Positions 51,115 through 59,812 of a DNA stretch of 64,000 bases are shown here, piece after piece. The notes beneath the pieces are model-generated. The model had not been told where the DNA came from, searched no databases, and saw nothing but the letters and a program-made list of their open reading frames with translations. Location of the stretch: NCBI RefSeq assembly GCF_016862215.1, contig NZ_BOMN01000097.1, positions 1-64,000 on the forward strand, written 5' to 3'. The translations under genes were made by a program, and so were the position numbers. The stretch is from Winogradskya humida (lineage in GTDB: Bacteria > Actinomycetota > Actinomycetes > Mycobacteriales > Micromonosporaceae). Each line of letters starts with the position of its first letter. The first letter of the stretch is position 1.

Positions 51115-51118
<4 letters not shown>
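50441..51118 (+). CDS. alpha/beta hydrolase, small esterase-like
   Basis: A 225-residue cytoplasmic alpha/beta hydrolase of the hydroxynitrile-lyase/salicylate-esterase type. It opens with NIVLVHGAGGTPATWTEVVP, has the elbow GHSYGG and ends with the histidine segment EVPGSHFTPRVHPD. It sits within the importer operon, 5 bases after the permease gene and overlapping the ATPase gene by 4 bases. A hydrolytic step on the imported compound, such as ester or C-C cleavage, is likely. It resembles the secreted hydrolase at 5357-6166 but lacks a signal peptide. Confidence 0.87.
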
Positions 51119-52196
<1,078 letters not shown>

Positions 52197-52200
<4 letters not shown>

Positions 52201-53165
52201 AGGTCCAGACGCCGTTGATGCAGGTCGAGAAGCTGTCGGTGGAGTTCGGCAACAAGGTGCGCGCCGTTCGCGACGTCGACCTGACCGTCTACGAGGGTGA
52301 GACGCTGGGCCTGGTCGGCGAGTCCGGCTGCGGTAAGTCCACTCTCGGCAAGGCGATGCTGCGCGTGATCGAGCCCAGCTCGGGCGCCATCCGTTACCGC
52401 GGCCTGAACATCACCGACCTGCGCGGGACGGTGCTGCGCAGCACCCGCGCCGAGCTGCAGATGGTGTTCCAGGACCCGTTCGGCTCGCTGAACCCGCGCC
52501 GCAAGGTCGCGGACATCGTCGCCGAGCCGCTGCTGCGGGCCCGGGGCGCCGACAAGAAGACCGCCCGGGAGACCGCACTGGACCTGCTGGACCTGGTCGG
52601 GCTGGGCCGCGAGGCCGGGGAGCGGCGCCCGCACGAATTCTCCGGCGGGCAGCGTCAGCGCATCGGCATCGCCCGCGCGCTGGCACCCGGGCCACGGTTC
52701 GTGGTGGCCGACGAGCCCGTCTCCGCGCTGGACGTGTCGATCCAGGCGCAGGTCATCAACCTGCTCGCCGACCTGACCCGCGACCGCGAGCTGACGATGT
52801 TGTTCATCTCGCACGACCTGGGCGTGGTCCGGCACGTCGCCGACCGGGTCGCCGTGATGTATCTGGGCGAGATCATCGAGATCGCGTCCCGGGACGCGTT
52901 CTTCGCCGCGCCCGCCCACCCGTACAGCGAGGCACTGCTCTCCTCGGTGCCGCAGCTGAGCCAGGAACCGCGTGAGCGGATCGTCCTGGAGGGCGAGCTG
53001 CCCGACCCGGCCGCACCACCGCCGGGCTGCACGTACCACACCCGATGCCGGTACGCGGTCGACAAGTGCCGCACCACCCCACCGCCGCTCGCGGAAGTAC
53101 AGCCGGGCCGCTCCGTCCGCTGTCATCTTCCGCTGATCGCCATCACTGAGAGGCCGAACGCGTGA
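52197..53165 (+). CDS. ABC importer ATPase (DppF-like)
   Basis: A 322-residue ATPase, the second nucleotide-binding subunit of the importer. Walker A is GESGCGKSTL, the signature FSGGQRQRI, Walker B FVVADEPVSALD and the switch histidine LFISHDLGVV. The C-terminal part has HPYSEALLSSVPQ and a cysteine-containing CTYHTRCRYAVDKC. The start ATG overlaps the DppD stop as ATGA. The five subunits (binding protein, two permeases, two ATPases) are therefore complete within this operon. Confidence 0.93.
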
Positions 53166-53920
53166 TCATCGACGCCTACAACACCACCCAGGACGTCCGC
53201 GGGCGCTCGGACTACCTGACCGGGGCCCGTCCCGGCCAGGCGCCGCCGCCGCACGTGCCGTTCGACCCGCAGCGCATCCTCACCCGGATGGATGCCGCCG
53301 GCGTGGACATGGCGATGGTCTGCTCGCTGGCCCAGCGCATCGAGAACGACTTCATCATCGACCTCGTCAAGGCGCATCCGACCCGGCTGTTCGGCTTCGG
53401 GCAGGTCATGCCGCAGGCCGACGACGCGCTCGACGAGATCGAACGGATCGCGGCGGCCGGGCTCTCCGGGCTCAAGCTGCACCCGAGCCTGCACGGCTAT
53501 CACGTCGCCGACCACGGGCTGCTCGACCCGGTCTTCGCGAAGTGCGCCGAGCTGGGCCTGCCGATCCTGATCAACGCGCTGGACGACGCGTTCTGCGCGC
53601 CGCTCGCGATCGAGGAGATCGCCAAGGGGCACCCGGACGTGCCGACGATCATCGCGCACATGGGCGCGGTCTGGAACGTGCCCGAGGCGATCATCGTGTC
53701 CGAACGCAACCCGCACATCTTCCTGGAGACGTCGGCGACGCTGGTGAGCGACGTCAAGCGCGCGTACGCCCGGCTGGGCCCGACGAAGATCCTGTTCGGC
53801 AGCGAGTGGCCGGGCTCCGACTTCGACCTGGAGCGCTTCAAGATCGCCAAGGCCATCCCGGACGAGGCCGACCGCGCGCTGGTCGAGGGCGGCAACATGG
53901 CCGGGATCCTCGGGCTGTGA
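53162..53920 (+). CDS. amidohydrolase family 2 protein lacking the HxH motif
   Basis: A 252-residue TIM-barrel protein of the amidohydrolase-2 (decarboxylase-like) family. Conserved blocks are LFGFGQVMPQ, GLSGLKLHPSLHGYH, IIAHMGAVWN and KILFGSEWPGSDF. The N-terminal metal site of the family, normally D-x-H-x-H, reads IDAYNTT here, so both first-strand histidines are replaced. The barrel may use fewer metals or a different site, or may have lost activity. The start GTG overlaps the preceding stop. Members open lactones, decarboxylate ring acids or cleave amides. It lies between the importer and the deaminase-like gene. Confidence 0.82.
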   Translation: MIIDAYNTTQDVRGRSDYLTGARPGQAPPPHVPFDPQRILTRMDAAGVDMAMVCSLAQRIENDFIIDLVKAHPTRLFGFGQVMPQADDALDEIERIAAAGLSGLKLHPSLHGYHVADHGLLDPVFAKCAELGLPILINALDDAFCAPLAIEEIAKGHPDVPTIIAHMGAVWNVPEAIIVSERNPHIFLETSATLVSDVKRAYARLGPTKILFGSEWPGSDFDLERFKIAKAIPDEADRALVEGGNMAGILGL

Positions 53921-54357
53921 TCACCCCCGTTCCCGCACCGGCGGACATGACGGCCGGTGATCTGTCCCTGTTGCGGCTCGCCGAGGAGCTCCTCGAGAAG
54001 GTGTACGTGTTCGGGCGCCACGAGGTCGCGACCGCGCTGCGCACCGCCGACGGCGGGGTCTACACCGGCGTACACCTCGAAGGCTCATGCCGCCGCAGCT
54101 CGATCTGCGCCGAGGGGATCGCGCTCGGCGCGGCCCGCGGCGGGCTCCCGGCCGGTGCACCGCTGACCGTCGACACCGTCGTGTCGGTGCAGATCAAGCC
54201 CGCCGACACGTTCCGGATCATCGCCCCGTGCGGGGTGTGCCGCGAACTGATCAGTGACTACAGCCCGGACGCGACCGTCTGGCTGACAACCCCGGACGGC
54301 CCGGCCCGTATGAGGGCGCTGGACCTGCTGCCGGAGAAGACGAGGCGAGCATGGTGA
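53917..54357 (+). CDS. cytidine-deaminase-like zinc enzyme
   Basis: A 146-residue protein with the cytidine deaminase fold. The zinc site is present: CAEGIAL (Cys ligand and catalytic Glu) and PCGVCREL (two Cys ligands). An arginine-rich SCRRSSICAE precedes it, and the N-terminal helices include LRLAEELLEKVYVFG. The length fits the tetrameric class. In the pyrimidine pathway this enzyme deaminates cytidine, but in a catabolic operon with amidohydrolases it may deaminate another amino-heterocycle. The GTG overlaps the previous stop; a later ATG at 53947 is an alternative start. Confidence 0.82.
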   Translation: MITPVPAPADMTAGDLSLLRLAEELLEKVYVFGRHEVATALRTADGGVYTGVHLEGSCRRSSICAEGIALGAARGGLPAGAPLTVDTVVSVQIKPADTFRIIAPCGVCRELISDYSPDATVWLTTPDGPARMRALDLLPEKTRRAW

Positions 54358-55097
54358 ACCAACCGATCCTCTGGGACTCCCTGACCTGGCAGGACAGTGC
54401 GTCGGCCGGCGACGCGGTGATCATCCCGGTCGGCGCGATCGAGCAGCACGGCCCGCACCTGCCGCTGAGCGTGGACGCGCGGATCTGCGAGGCCGTGGCG
54501 CACGCCGTCTCCGCTGTCTCGCGCGTGCCCGTGATCCCGACGCTGACCTACGGCGTCTCCGGCTCGCACGGCGACTTCAACGGCACCATCGCGCTGCGGC
54601 CCGAGACGCTGATCGCGGTGGTCGAGGACATCATCGAATCGCTGTACGCGAGCGGCGTACGCCAGTTCATCCTGCTCAACGGCCACATCTGGAACAACGG
54701 CTCGCTCGACGTCTCCGCCGAGAAGCTGCGGGTACGCCACAAGGACGCCCGCGTGCGCGCCCTGGGCTACGTGACGATGTACCCCGGCCCCGAGGTCGAC
54801 GGGCACGTCACCTACGGCCGCGGCCTGATGCACGCCAACTTCTTCGAGACGTCGGTGATGCTGCACCTGCACCCCGAACTCGTCCACATGGACCGCGTCA
54901 CCTCGCACACCGACGTCGACTCGTTCTGGGACTACCGCATGGACCAGGTCAGCGAGACCGGCGTCTGGGGTCGCGACGTCGACGAGGCCAACGCCGGGCA
55001 CGGCAGGTCGGAGTTCGAGCGCTGCGTCGACACCACCGCGCGGGCCGTCACCGCCGCCGTCGCCGAGCCCTGGCCGAACCCGAAGCACCGTCCGTAA
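54351..55097 (+). CDS. creatininase-family amidohydrolase
   Basis: A 248-residue creatininase-family enzyme. Metal ligands lie in GAIEQHGPHLPLSVD (Glu, His, Asp) and in FILLNGHIWNNG, with a further acidic ligand in FFETSVMLH. The family hydrolyses cyclic amides: creatinine to creatine, formamide groups in flavin and riboflavin-like pathways, and mycofactocin peptides. In this operon it probably opens a ring or cleaves an amide of the imported compound. The start overlaps the end of the deaminase gene. It lies 10 bases before the cyclase-family gene. Confidence 0.87.
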   Translation: MVNQPILWDSLTWQDSASAGDAVIIPVGAIEQHGPHLPLSVDARICEAVAHAVSAVSRVPVIPTLTYGVSGSHGDFNGTIALRPETLIAVVEDIIESLYASGVRQFILLNGHIWNNGSLDVSAEKLRVRHKDARVRALGYVTMYPGPEVDGHVTYGRGLMHANFFETSVMLHLHPELVHMDRVTSHTDVDSFWDYRMDQVSETGVWGRDVDEANAGHGRSEFERCVDTTARAVTAAVAEPWPNPKHRP

Positions 55098-55107
55098 GGG
55101 GAATACC

Positions 55108-55746
55108 ATGGAGATCTTCGACATCACGCTCCCGATCCACCCGGAGATGCTGCACTGGGGCCGCAAGCCCGAGGTGGAGATCGTCGAGTCACTCGCCAAC
55201 GGCGACGCGTCCAACGTCACCCGCTGGCGCCTCGGCGCCCACACCGGCACCCACGTCGACGCCCCGGCCCACTTCGTCGACGGCGCCACCCCCATCGACA
55301 AGGTCTCGCTGCACTCCCTCGTCGGGCCTGCCATCGTGGTGGACATGACCCACGTGACCGGTGACATCACAGTGGAGGATCTGACGGCGGCCGGCGTGAG
55401 CGGCCAGCGCCGGGTGCTCTTCAAGACCACCAACTCGGGCGGCCCGCTCAAGGAGACCGACCGCGCCCCCAGCTGGGTCGGGCTGTCCCCCGCGGCCGCG
55501 AAGGCGCTCATCGACGACGGCGTCGAACTGGTCGGCATCGACTACCTGACCATCGAGAGCCACACCCTGACCGACACCTGGGACGCGCACCACGCACTGC
55601 TCGGCGCCGGTGTGCTGATCCTCGAGAACGCCGACCTCGACGCCGTCCCGCCGGGCGACTACGAGCTGGTCTGCCTGCCCGCCAAGCTCGTGGACGCCGA
55701 CGGCTCGTTCACCCGCGCCATCCTGATCAAGCGGGACCCGGCATGA
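55108..55746 (+). CDS. cyclase-family (kynurenine-formamidase-like) hydrolase
   Basis: A 212-residue metal-dependent hydrolase of the cyclase family. The signature HTGTHVDAPAHF (residues about 45-56) holds the metal ligands, and GIDYLTIESH followed by HHALLGAGV is the later part of the active site. Relatives hydrolyse N-formylkynurenine, isatin or other cyclic amides and N-formyl groups. Together with the creatininase-like and amidohydrolase proteins it makes three different C-N hydrolases in one operon. AAGGGG before the ATG supports the start. The stop overlaps the next start as ATGA. Confidence 0.87.
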   Translation: MEIFDITLPIHPEMLHWGRKPEVEIVESLANGDASNVTRWRLGAHTGTHVDAPAHFVDGATPIDKVSLHSLVGPAIVVDMTHVTGDITVEDLTAAGVSGQRRVLFKTTNSGGPLKETDRAPSWVGLSPAAAKALIDDGVELVGIDYLTIESHTLTDTWDAHHALLGAGVLILENADLDAVPPGDYELVCLPAKLVDADGSFTRAILIKRDPA

Positions 55747-57287
55747 CCGAGCCCGGCACGTCCGCCGGCGACGTCGCTGCTCCAGCGGGTGCCCCTGGTA
55801 CGCCGGCCGTTGCTCCGCCCGGTGGCGGCGGGCGGGTCGCTCTCGCGGCGCCGCATCCCGCGGCGGTCGAGGCGGGGCGGACCGCGGTGGCGGCGGGTGG
55901 GAACGCGTTCGATGCCGCTCTGGCAGCCGCGGCGGCGCTGACCGTCGTCTACCCGCACCAATGCTCGATCGGCGGCGATCTCATCGCGATCGTCCGCCCC
56001 GCCGGTGGTGCTCCCAAGGCCGTGCTCTCGATCGGCGCGGCTGCCCAAGCCGTGGACGTCGACGCGCTGCGGGCCGCCGGTCCCCGGATCCCGATGACCG
56101 GGCCGCTCTCGGTCACCGTTCCCGGTGTCGTCGCAGGCTGGGCCGCCGTCTTCGCCCAGGGAGCGCGCCTGCCCTGGGCGGCGTTCCTGGAACCCGCCAT
56201 CACCCTTGCCGCCGGCGGTGCCCCGGTGAGCCCCGGCCTGGCCCGCGCGATCCGCGACCGCGCGGAGATCATCGCCGCCGACCCGGGCCTCAGCGCCGTG
56301 GTGGGTGGCCTCGCCGAGGGCGACCCGCTGGTCCAGCCCGCGCTCGCGGAGTCCCTGACCGCGATCGCCGCGAACTGGCGCACGTTCTACAAGGGACACC
56401 TCGGCCACCGTCTCGCCGCGGGCCTGGAACGCCTCGGCAGCCCTCTGACCGCGGCCGACTTCGCCGCGCACGAGGCGGAGGTGACCGAGCCGATGACGAC
56501 CGAGGCGTACGGTGCGACCTGGGCCGCCGCTCCCCCGCCGAGTCAGGGTGCGACGTTCCTCGCCATCCTGGGCGCCGAGGATCTGCTCCCCGTGACCCGC
56601 AGGGCCCAGCTCGCCCGCGACGCGCTGCTCGGCGACCCGCGCACCGGCCCCGTCGACGTGGACGGCCTGCTGCTGCGCACCGCCCGCGAGCATGCCCCGG
56701 TCACCGCCGGTCCGCGGCCGACCGGTGACACCGTGGCGGTGACCGCAGTCGACGAGGACGGCAACGCGGTGACGCTGATCCAGAGCGTCTTCCAGAGCTT
56801 CGGCTCCGGTCTGCTCGACCCGGACACCGGCATCGTGCTGCACAATCGCGGCTCGATGTTCAGCCTCGACCCGGAGCACCCCGGCCGGATCGCCCCCGGT
56901 GCCCGCCCGCCGCACACCCTGTGCCCCTCGATCGCGATCTCCGGCGACACCGTGCTCGCGCTGGGTTGTCAGGGCGGCCGGTCCCAGCCGTGGATCCTGG
57001 CCCAGGTGGCCGGTGACGCCCTGAACGCCGCGGACCCGGCCGCCGTCGTGGGCCGCCCACGCTGGGTGATCGGCAGCCGCGACGTCGGCTATGAGGCCAT
57101 GACGCTGCTCCTGGAACCCGGTCTCCCGGACACCCTCGCAGCCGCGGCGCGCGGGCTCGGCCTCGACGTCGCCACCACCGCGGGCCCGCACGACGACGCC
57201 GGTCACGTCCAGGTCGCCCGGCTCAGCGGCGGCACCCTGGCCTGCGCGAGCGACCCCCGCGCCGACGGCATCGCAGCGGTGCTGTGA
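55743..57287 (+). CDS. gamma-glutamyltransferase-family protein
   Basis: A 514-residue Ntn-hydrolase of the gamma-glutamyltransferase family. The likely self-cleavage site and nucleophile is Thr330 in GDTVAVTAVDEDGNAV; the later FGSGLLDPDTGIVLHNRGSM is a conserved substrate region. There is no signal peptide, so it should act in the cytoplasm, unlike most bacterial members. Cleavage of a gamma-glutamyl amide would complement the glutamine-synthetase-like ligase at the start of the locus. The first 30 residues are low-complexity (Pro, Ala, Gly). It is coupled to both neighbours by overlaps. Confidence 0.85.
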   Translation: MTEPGTSAGDVAAPAGAPGTPAVAPPGGGGRVALAAPHPAAVEAGRTAVAAGGNAFDAALAAAAALTVVYPHQCSIGGDLIAIVRPAGGAPKAVLSIGAAAQAVDVDALRAAGPRIPMTGPLSVTVPGVVAGWAAVFAQGARLPWAAFLEPAITLAAGGAPVSPGLARAIRDRAEIIAADPGLSAVVGGLAEGDPLVQPALAESLTAIAANWRTFYKGHLGHRLAAGLERLGSPLTAADFAAHEAEVTEPMTTEAYGATWAAAPPPSQGATFLAILGAEDLLPVTRRAQLARDALLGDPRTGPVDVDGLLLRTAREHAPVTAGPRPTGDTVAVTAVDEDGNAVTLIQSVFQSFGSGLLDPDTGIVLHNRGSMFSLDPEHPGRIAPGARPPHTLCPSIAISGDTVLALGCQGGRSQPWILAQVAGDALNAADPAAVVGRPRWVIGSRDVGYEAMTLLLEPGLPDTLAAAARGLGLDVATTAGPHDDAGHVQVARLSGGTLACASDPRADGIAAVL

Positions 57288-58777
57288 CCACACTGCTGGT
57301 GATCGGCGCGATCCGCACCCAGGACCCGGACCGGCCAGTCGCTTCGGCCCTGGCCGTCGCCGGCTCCCGCATCGTGGCCATCGGAGACCTCGCATCAGTA
57401 CGCCGTGAGCTGCCCTCCCGCACCCCGATCCTCGAGGTTCCCCACGTCACACCGGGTTTCGTGGACAGTCACGTGCACCTGCTCTGGGCCGGGCGCCGCG
57501 CGACCCGCCTGGTCCTGACCGACGCCGCCACGCTCCTCGACGACCTGGCCGCCCACGCCGCCGCGCACCCCGGATCGCAGTGGATCGAGGCGGACACCGA
57601 ACTCGACGGCCCGCTGCCCGATGCGACCGAGCTGGAGACGGCGGCGCCCGGCATCGGCGTGGTGCTCGACATCAAGGGCCACGACGCGCTGGTCAGCACC
57701 ACCGCACTACGCCGCGCGGGCATCGGCCCGGACACCCCCGACCCGGCGGGCGGGCGCATCGAACGTCACCCCGGCGGCGTTCCTACCGGCCTGCTCGTGG
57801 AGCACCCCGCGGTCGCCCTGGTCCGCGCCATGATCCCGGCGCCGTCCGAGGCGGAGATCTCCTCGTGGATCATCGCGGGTCAGAGATCGTTGCTGGCGCA
57901 CGGGATCACCACGGCGGTCGACCCTGCGGTGGAGGTGAGCGCGCTCTCGGCGTACGGACAAATGGGCCGGACCGGGCAGTTGCGCATGCGGGTCGCGGTT
58001 TTGCCGTTGGATCTTCATGGTGGCCTGGCGGAGACCGATCGGCTGCGGCTCGGGCCGACGAAGATCTTTCTCGACGGCGGCGGGTCGCTGGGCACGGCGC
58101 TGCTGTCGACGCCCTGGCCGGGCACCGACGGTTACCACGGCAACCAGACGGTCAGCCGTTCCGTGCTGCTGGAGGCGGCCTCCGGACCACGCGGCGTCGG
58201 GGTGCACGCAGTCGGTGACGCCGCGATCGACCTGGTGCTCGACGTGCTGTCCGTGGTGGATCATCCGCAGCGCTCCCATCTGATCCACGCCTACCTCGGG
58301 CCGAGCCCGGCCGCGATGGCCCGCGCGAGGCAGCTCGGCGTGGCGGTGTCGGCGCACCCCGCCCTGCAATGGGACTTCGGCGCGGGACTGGTCCGCCGCC
58401 TCGGCGCCACCCGGGCCGCGACGGCGAACCCCCTGCGCGACTGGCTGGACGCGGGGGTGCTGGTCGGTGGCGGCTCGGACGGCCCCGGACCACCGATGTC
58501 CGTGCTGCACGGGATGTGGCAGGCGCGCACCCGCATGGTCCGTGAGCTACCGTCACCGCTCGGACCGGACCAGGCCGTCACCGCCGACGAAGCCCTCGAC
58601 CTGTTCACCACGGGTGCCGCTGCCATCGCCGGCTTCGGCGACGGCCGCCTGCGGGTGGGCGGCCCCGCCGACCTCACCGGCCTCGACACCGACCCCCTCA
58701 CCCCCGACCCCGCCGCCCTGCTGACCGGACGGGTGCTCGCCACCGTCGTGGATGGAACCGTGGAGTACACCGTATGA
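57284..58777 (+). CDS. amidohydrolase family 3 protein
   Basis: A 497-residue metal-dependent amidohydrolase (YtcJ-like). The metal motif VTPGFVDSHVHLL is at about residues 56-68, the middle histidines are in VGVHAVGDAAIDLV and HLIHAYLGP, and the late acidic residue in GGGSDGPGPP. The frame opens with the usual LLVIGAIRTQDPD. It is shorter than the member at 15120-16736 and only moderately similar. A hydrolysis of an amide or cyclic intermediate is likely. The GTG start overlaps the preceding stop, and the stop overlaps the next, very small ORF. Confidence 0.83.
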   Translation: MTTLLVIGAIRTQDPDRPVASALAVAGSRIVAIGDLASVRRELPSRTPILEVPHVTPGFVDSHVHLLWAGRRATRLVLTDAATLLDDLAAHAAAHPGSQWIEADTELDGPLPDATELETAAPGIGVVLDIKGHDALVSTTALRRAGIGPDTPDPAGGRIERHPGGVPTGLLVEHPAVALVRAMIPAPSEAEISSWIIAGQRSLLAHGITTAVDPAVEVSALSAYGQMGRTGQLRMRVAVLPLDLHGGLAETDRLRLGPTKIFLDGGGSLGTALLSTPWPGTDGYHGNQTVSRSVLLEAASGPRGVGVHAVGDAAIDLVLDVLSVVDHPQRSHLIHAYLGPSPAAMARARQLGVAVSAHPALQWDFGAGLVRRLGATRAATANPLRDWLDAGVLVGGGSDGPGPPMSVLHGMWQARTRMVRELPSPLGPDQAVTADEALDLFTTGAAAIAGFGDGRLRVGGPADLTGLDTDPLTPDPAALLTGRVLATVVDGTVEYTV

Positions 58778-58851
58778 ACGACTGCACCGAGCGGCACACG
58801 CCGCCGGCACCGGAACGCCGCGAGCGTATGCCGAAGGAGGGCTCAGCTTGA
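58774..58851 (+). CDS. 25-residue small ORF linking two genes
   Basis: A 25-codon ORF (beginning MNDCTERHTPPAPERRER) whose ATG overlaps the amidohydrolase stop as ATGA and whose TGA overlaps the TTG start of the TauE-like gene as TTGA. The chain of coupled genes is thus unbroken. The product is polar and has no recognised motif. It contains the ribosome-binding site for the TauE-like gene. It may be a true small protein or only a means of translational coupling. Confidence 0.4.
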   Translation: MNDCTERHTPPAPERRERMPKEGSA

Positions 58852-59603
58852 GCCCGCTGGAAGCCCTGGGACTGCTCGCCGCCGGCCTGGGCGCCGGGAC
58901 AGTGAACGCGATCGCGGGCGGCGGATCCCTGATCACGTTCCCGGTACTGATCGCGATCGGCCTGCCCGGCGTGGCGGCGAACGTCAGCAACTCGCTGTCC
59001 GTGGCGCCGGGATACGCGTCGAGCGCCGTCAGCAGCCGGGCCGACCTCACCGGGCAGCGCCGCCGGGTCCTGCAGATCATCCCGACCCTGATCGTGGGCG
59101 CGCTCGGCGGCTGCGCGTTGCTGCTGCTCACCCCGCGCGCGGCCTTCGACGTGGTGGTCCCGTTCCTGGTGCTCGGCGCGACGGCGATGCTCGCCTTCCA
59201 GAACAAGCTCCGCGGGCTGGCCGGGCACCCTAGGGATTACAGCCCCCGGCGCGCGGCGATCTACCTGCACGTGGCGGTGCTGCTCTGCGGACTGTACGGC
59301 GGGTACTTCAACGCCGCCCTCGGCGTCCTGCTGATCGCGGGCCTCGCCCTCGTCCTCGACGAACCCCTGCGCCGGGTCAGCGCCCTGAAGAACGTCCTGT
59401 CCGCGGTGGTCGGCGTGGTGACGGTGCTGATCTACAGCGCGTTCGGGCCGGTCAACTGGGCGGTCGTCGCGGTCCTCGCCCCGGCGACCATAATCGGCGG
59501 CTTCGTGGGAGCGAAGGTCGCCCGCCGGCTGCCCGCCCCCGTACTGCGCTGGCTGATCATCACCTTCGGCACGGTCGTGGGGATCATCCTGCTCGTACGC
59601 TGA
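58848..59603 (+). CDS. TauE/SafE-family membrane transporter
   Basis: A 251-residue integral membrane protein of the TauE/SafE (DUF81) family, with about eight helices. Diagnostic parts are LGAGTVNAIAGGGSLITFP at the N-terminus and the repeated pattern in the second half (HVAVLLCGLYGGYFNAALGV). The family exports or imports sulfonates, sulfite, sulfoacetate and other organic anions. Here it could export an acidic end product. The TTG start was chosen because GGAGG stands 8 bases before it; the longer frame lacks a site. It is the last gene of the coupled chain and no clear terminator follows. Confidence 0.85.
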   Translation: MSPLEALGLLAAGLGAGTVNAIAGGGSLITFPVLIAIGLPGVAANVSNSLSVAPGYASSAVSSRADLTGQRRRVLQIIPTLIVGALGGCALLLLTPRAAFDVVVPFLVLGATAMLAFQNKLRGLAGHPRDYSPRRAAIYLHVAVLLCGLYGGYFNAALGVLLIAGLALVLDEPLRRVSALKNVLSAVVGVVTVLIYSAFGPVNWAVVAVLAPATIIGGFVGAKVARRLPAPVLRWLIITFGTVVGIILLVR

Positions 59604-59699
59604 GTGAGAAACCCCAAGGCCGCAGCCGAATGGGGCCGGCACGCCGCCCCGGCCCAGGCCGTCGCAGGCACAGCCGGCTCGTTGGGTGGGGACAGCCGG

Positions 59700-59800
59700 G
59701 TCGTCGCGCAGGCACGGACGGATCGTCGGGCAGGCACAGCCCGGTCGTCGGGCAGGGACAGCCCGGTCGTCGGGCAGGCACGGACGGGTCGTCGGGCGGG
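59700..59800. repeat. 22-bp tandem repeat, about 4.6 copies
   Basis: Units start at 59700, 59722, 59744 and 59766, with a partial copy from 59788 to 59800. The common form is GTCGTCGGGCAGGCACRG followed by 4 variable bases. The array ends directly at a TATAAA word and 13 bases before the serine hydrolase ATG. It could be a copy-number-variable promoter region. Confidence 0.85.
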
Positions 59801-59806
59801 TATAAA
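59801..59806 (+). promoter_or_regulatory. candidate -10 box, leaderless start
   Basis: TATAAA is followed 7 bases later by the ATG of the serine hydrolase, so transcription would begin at or next to the start codon. No good -35 is seen in the repeat upstream, which weakens the call. Confidence 0.4.
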
Positions 59807-59812
59807 TCAGGG

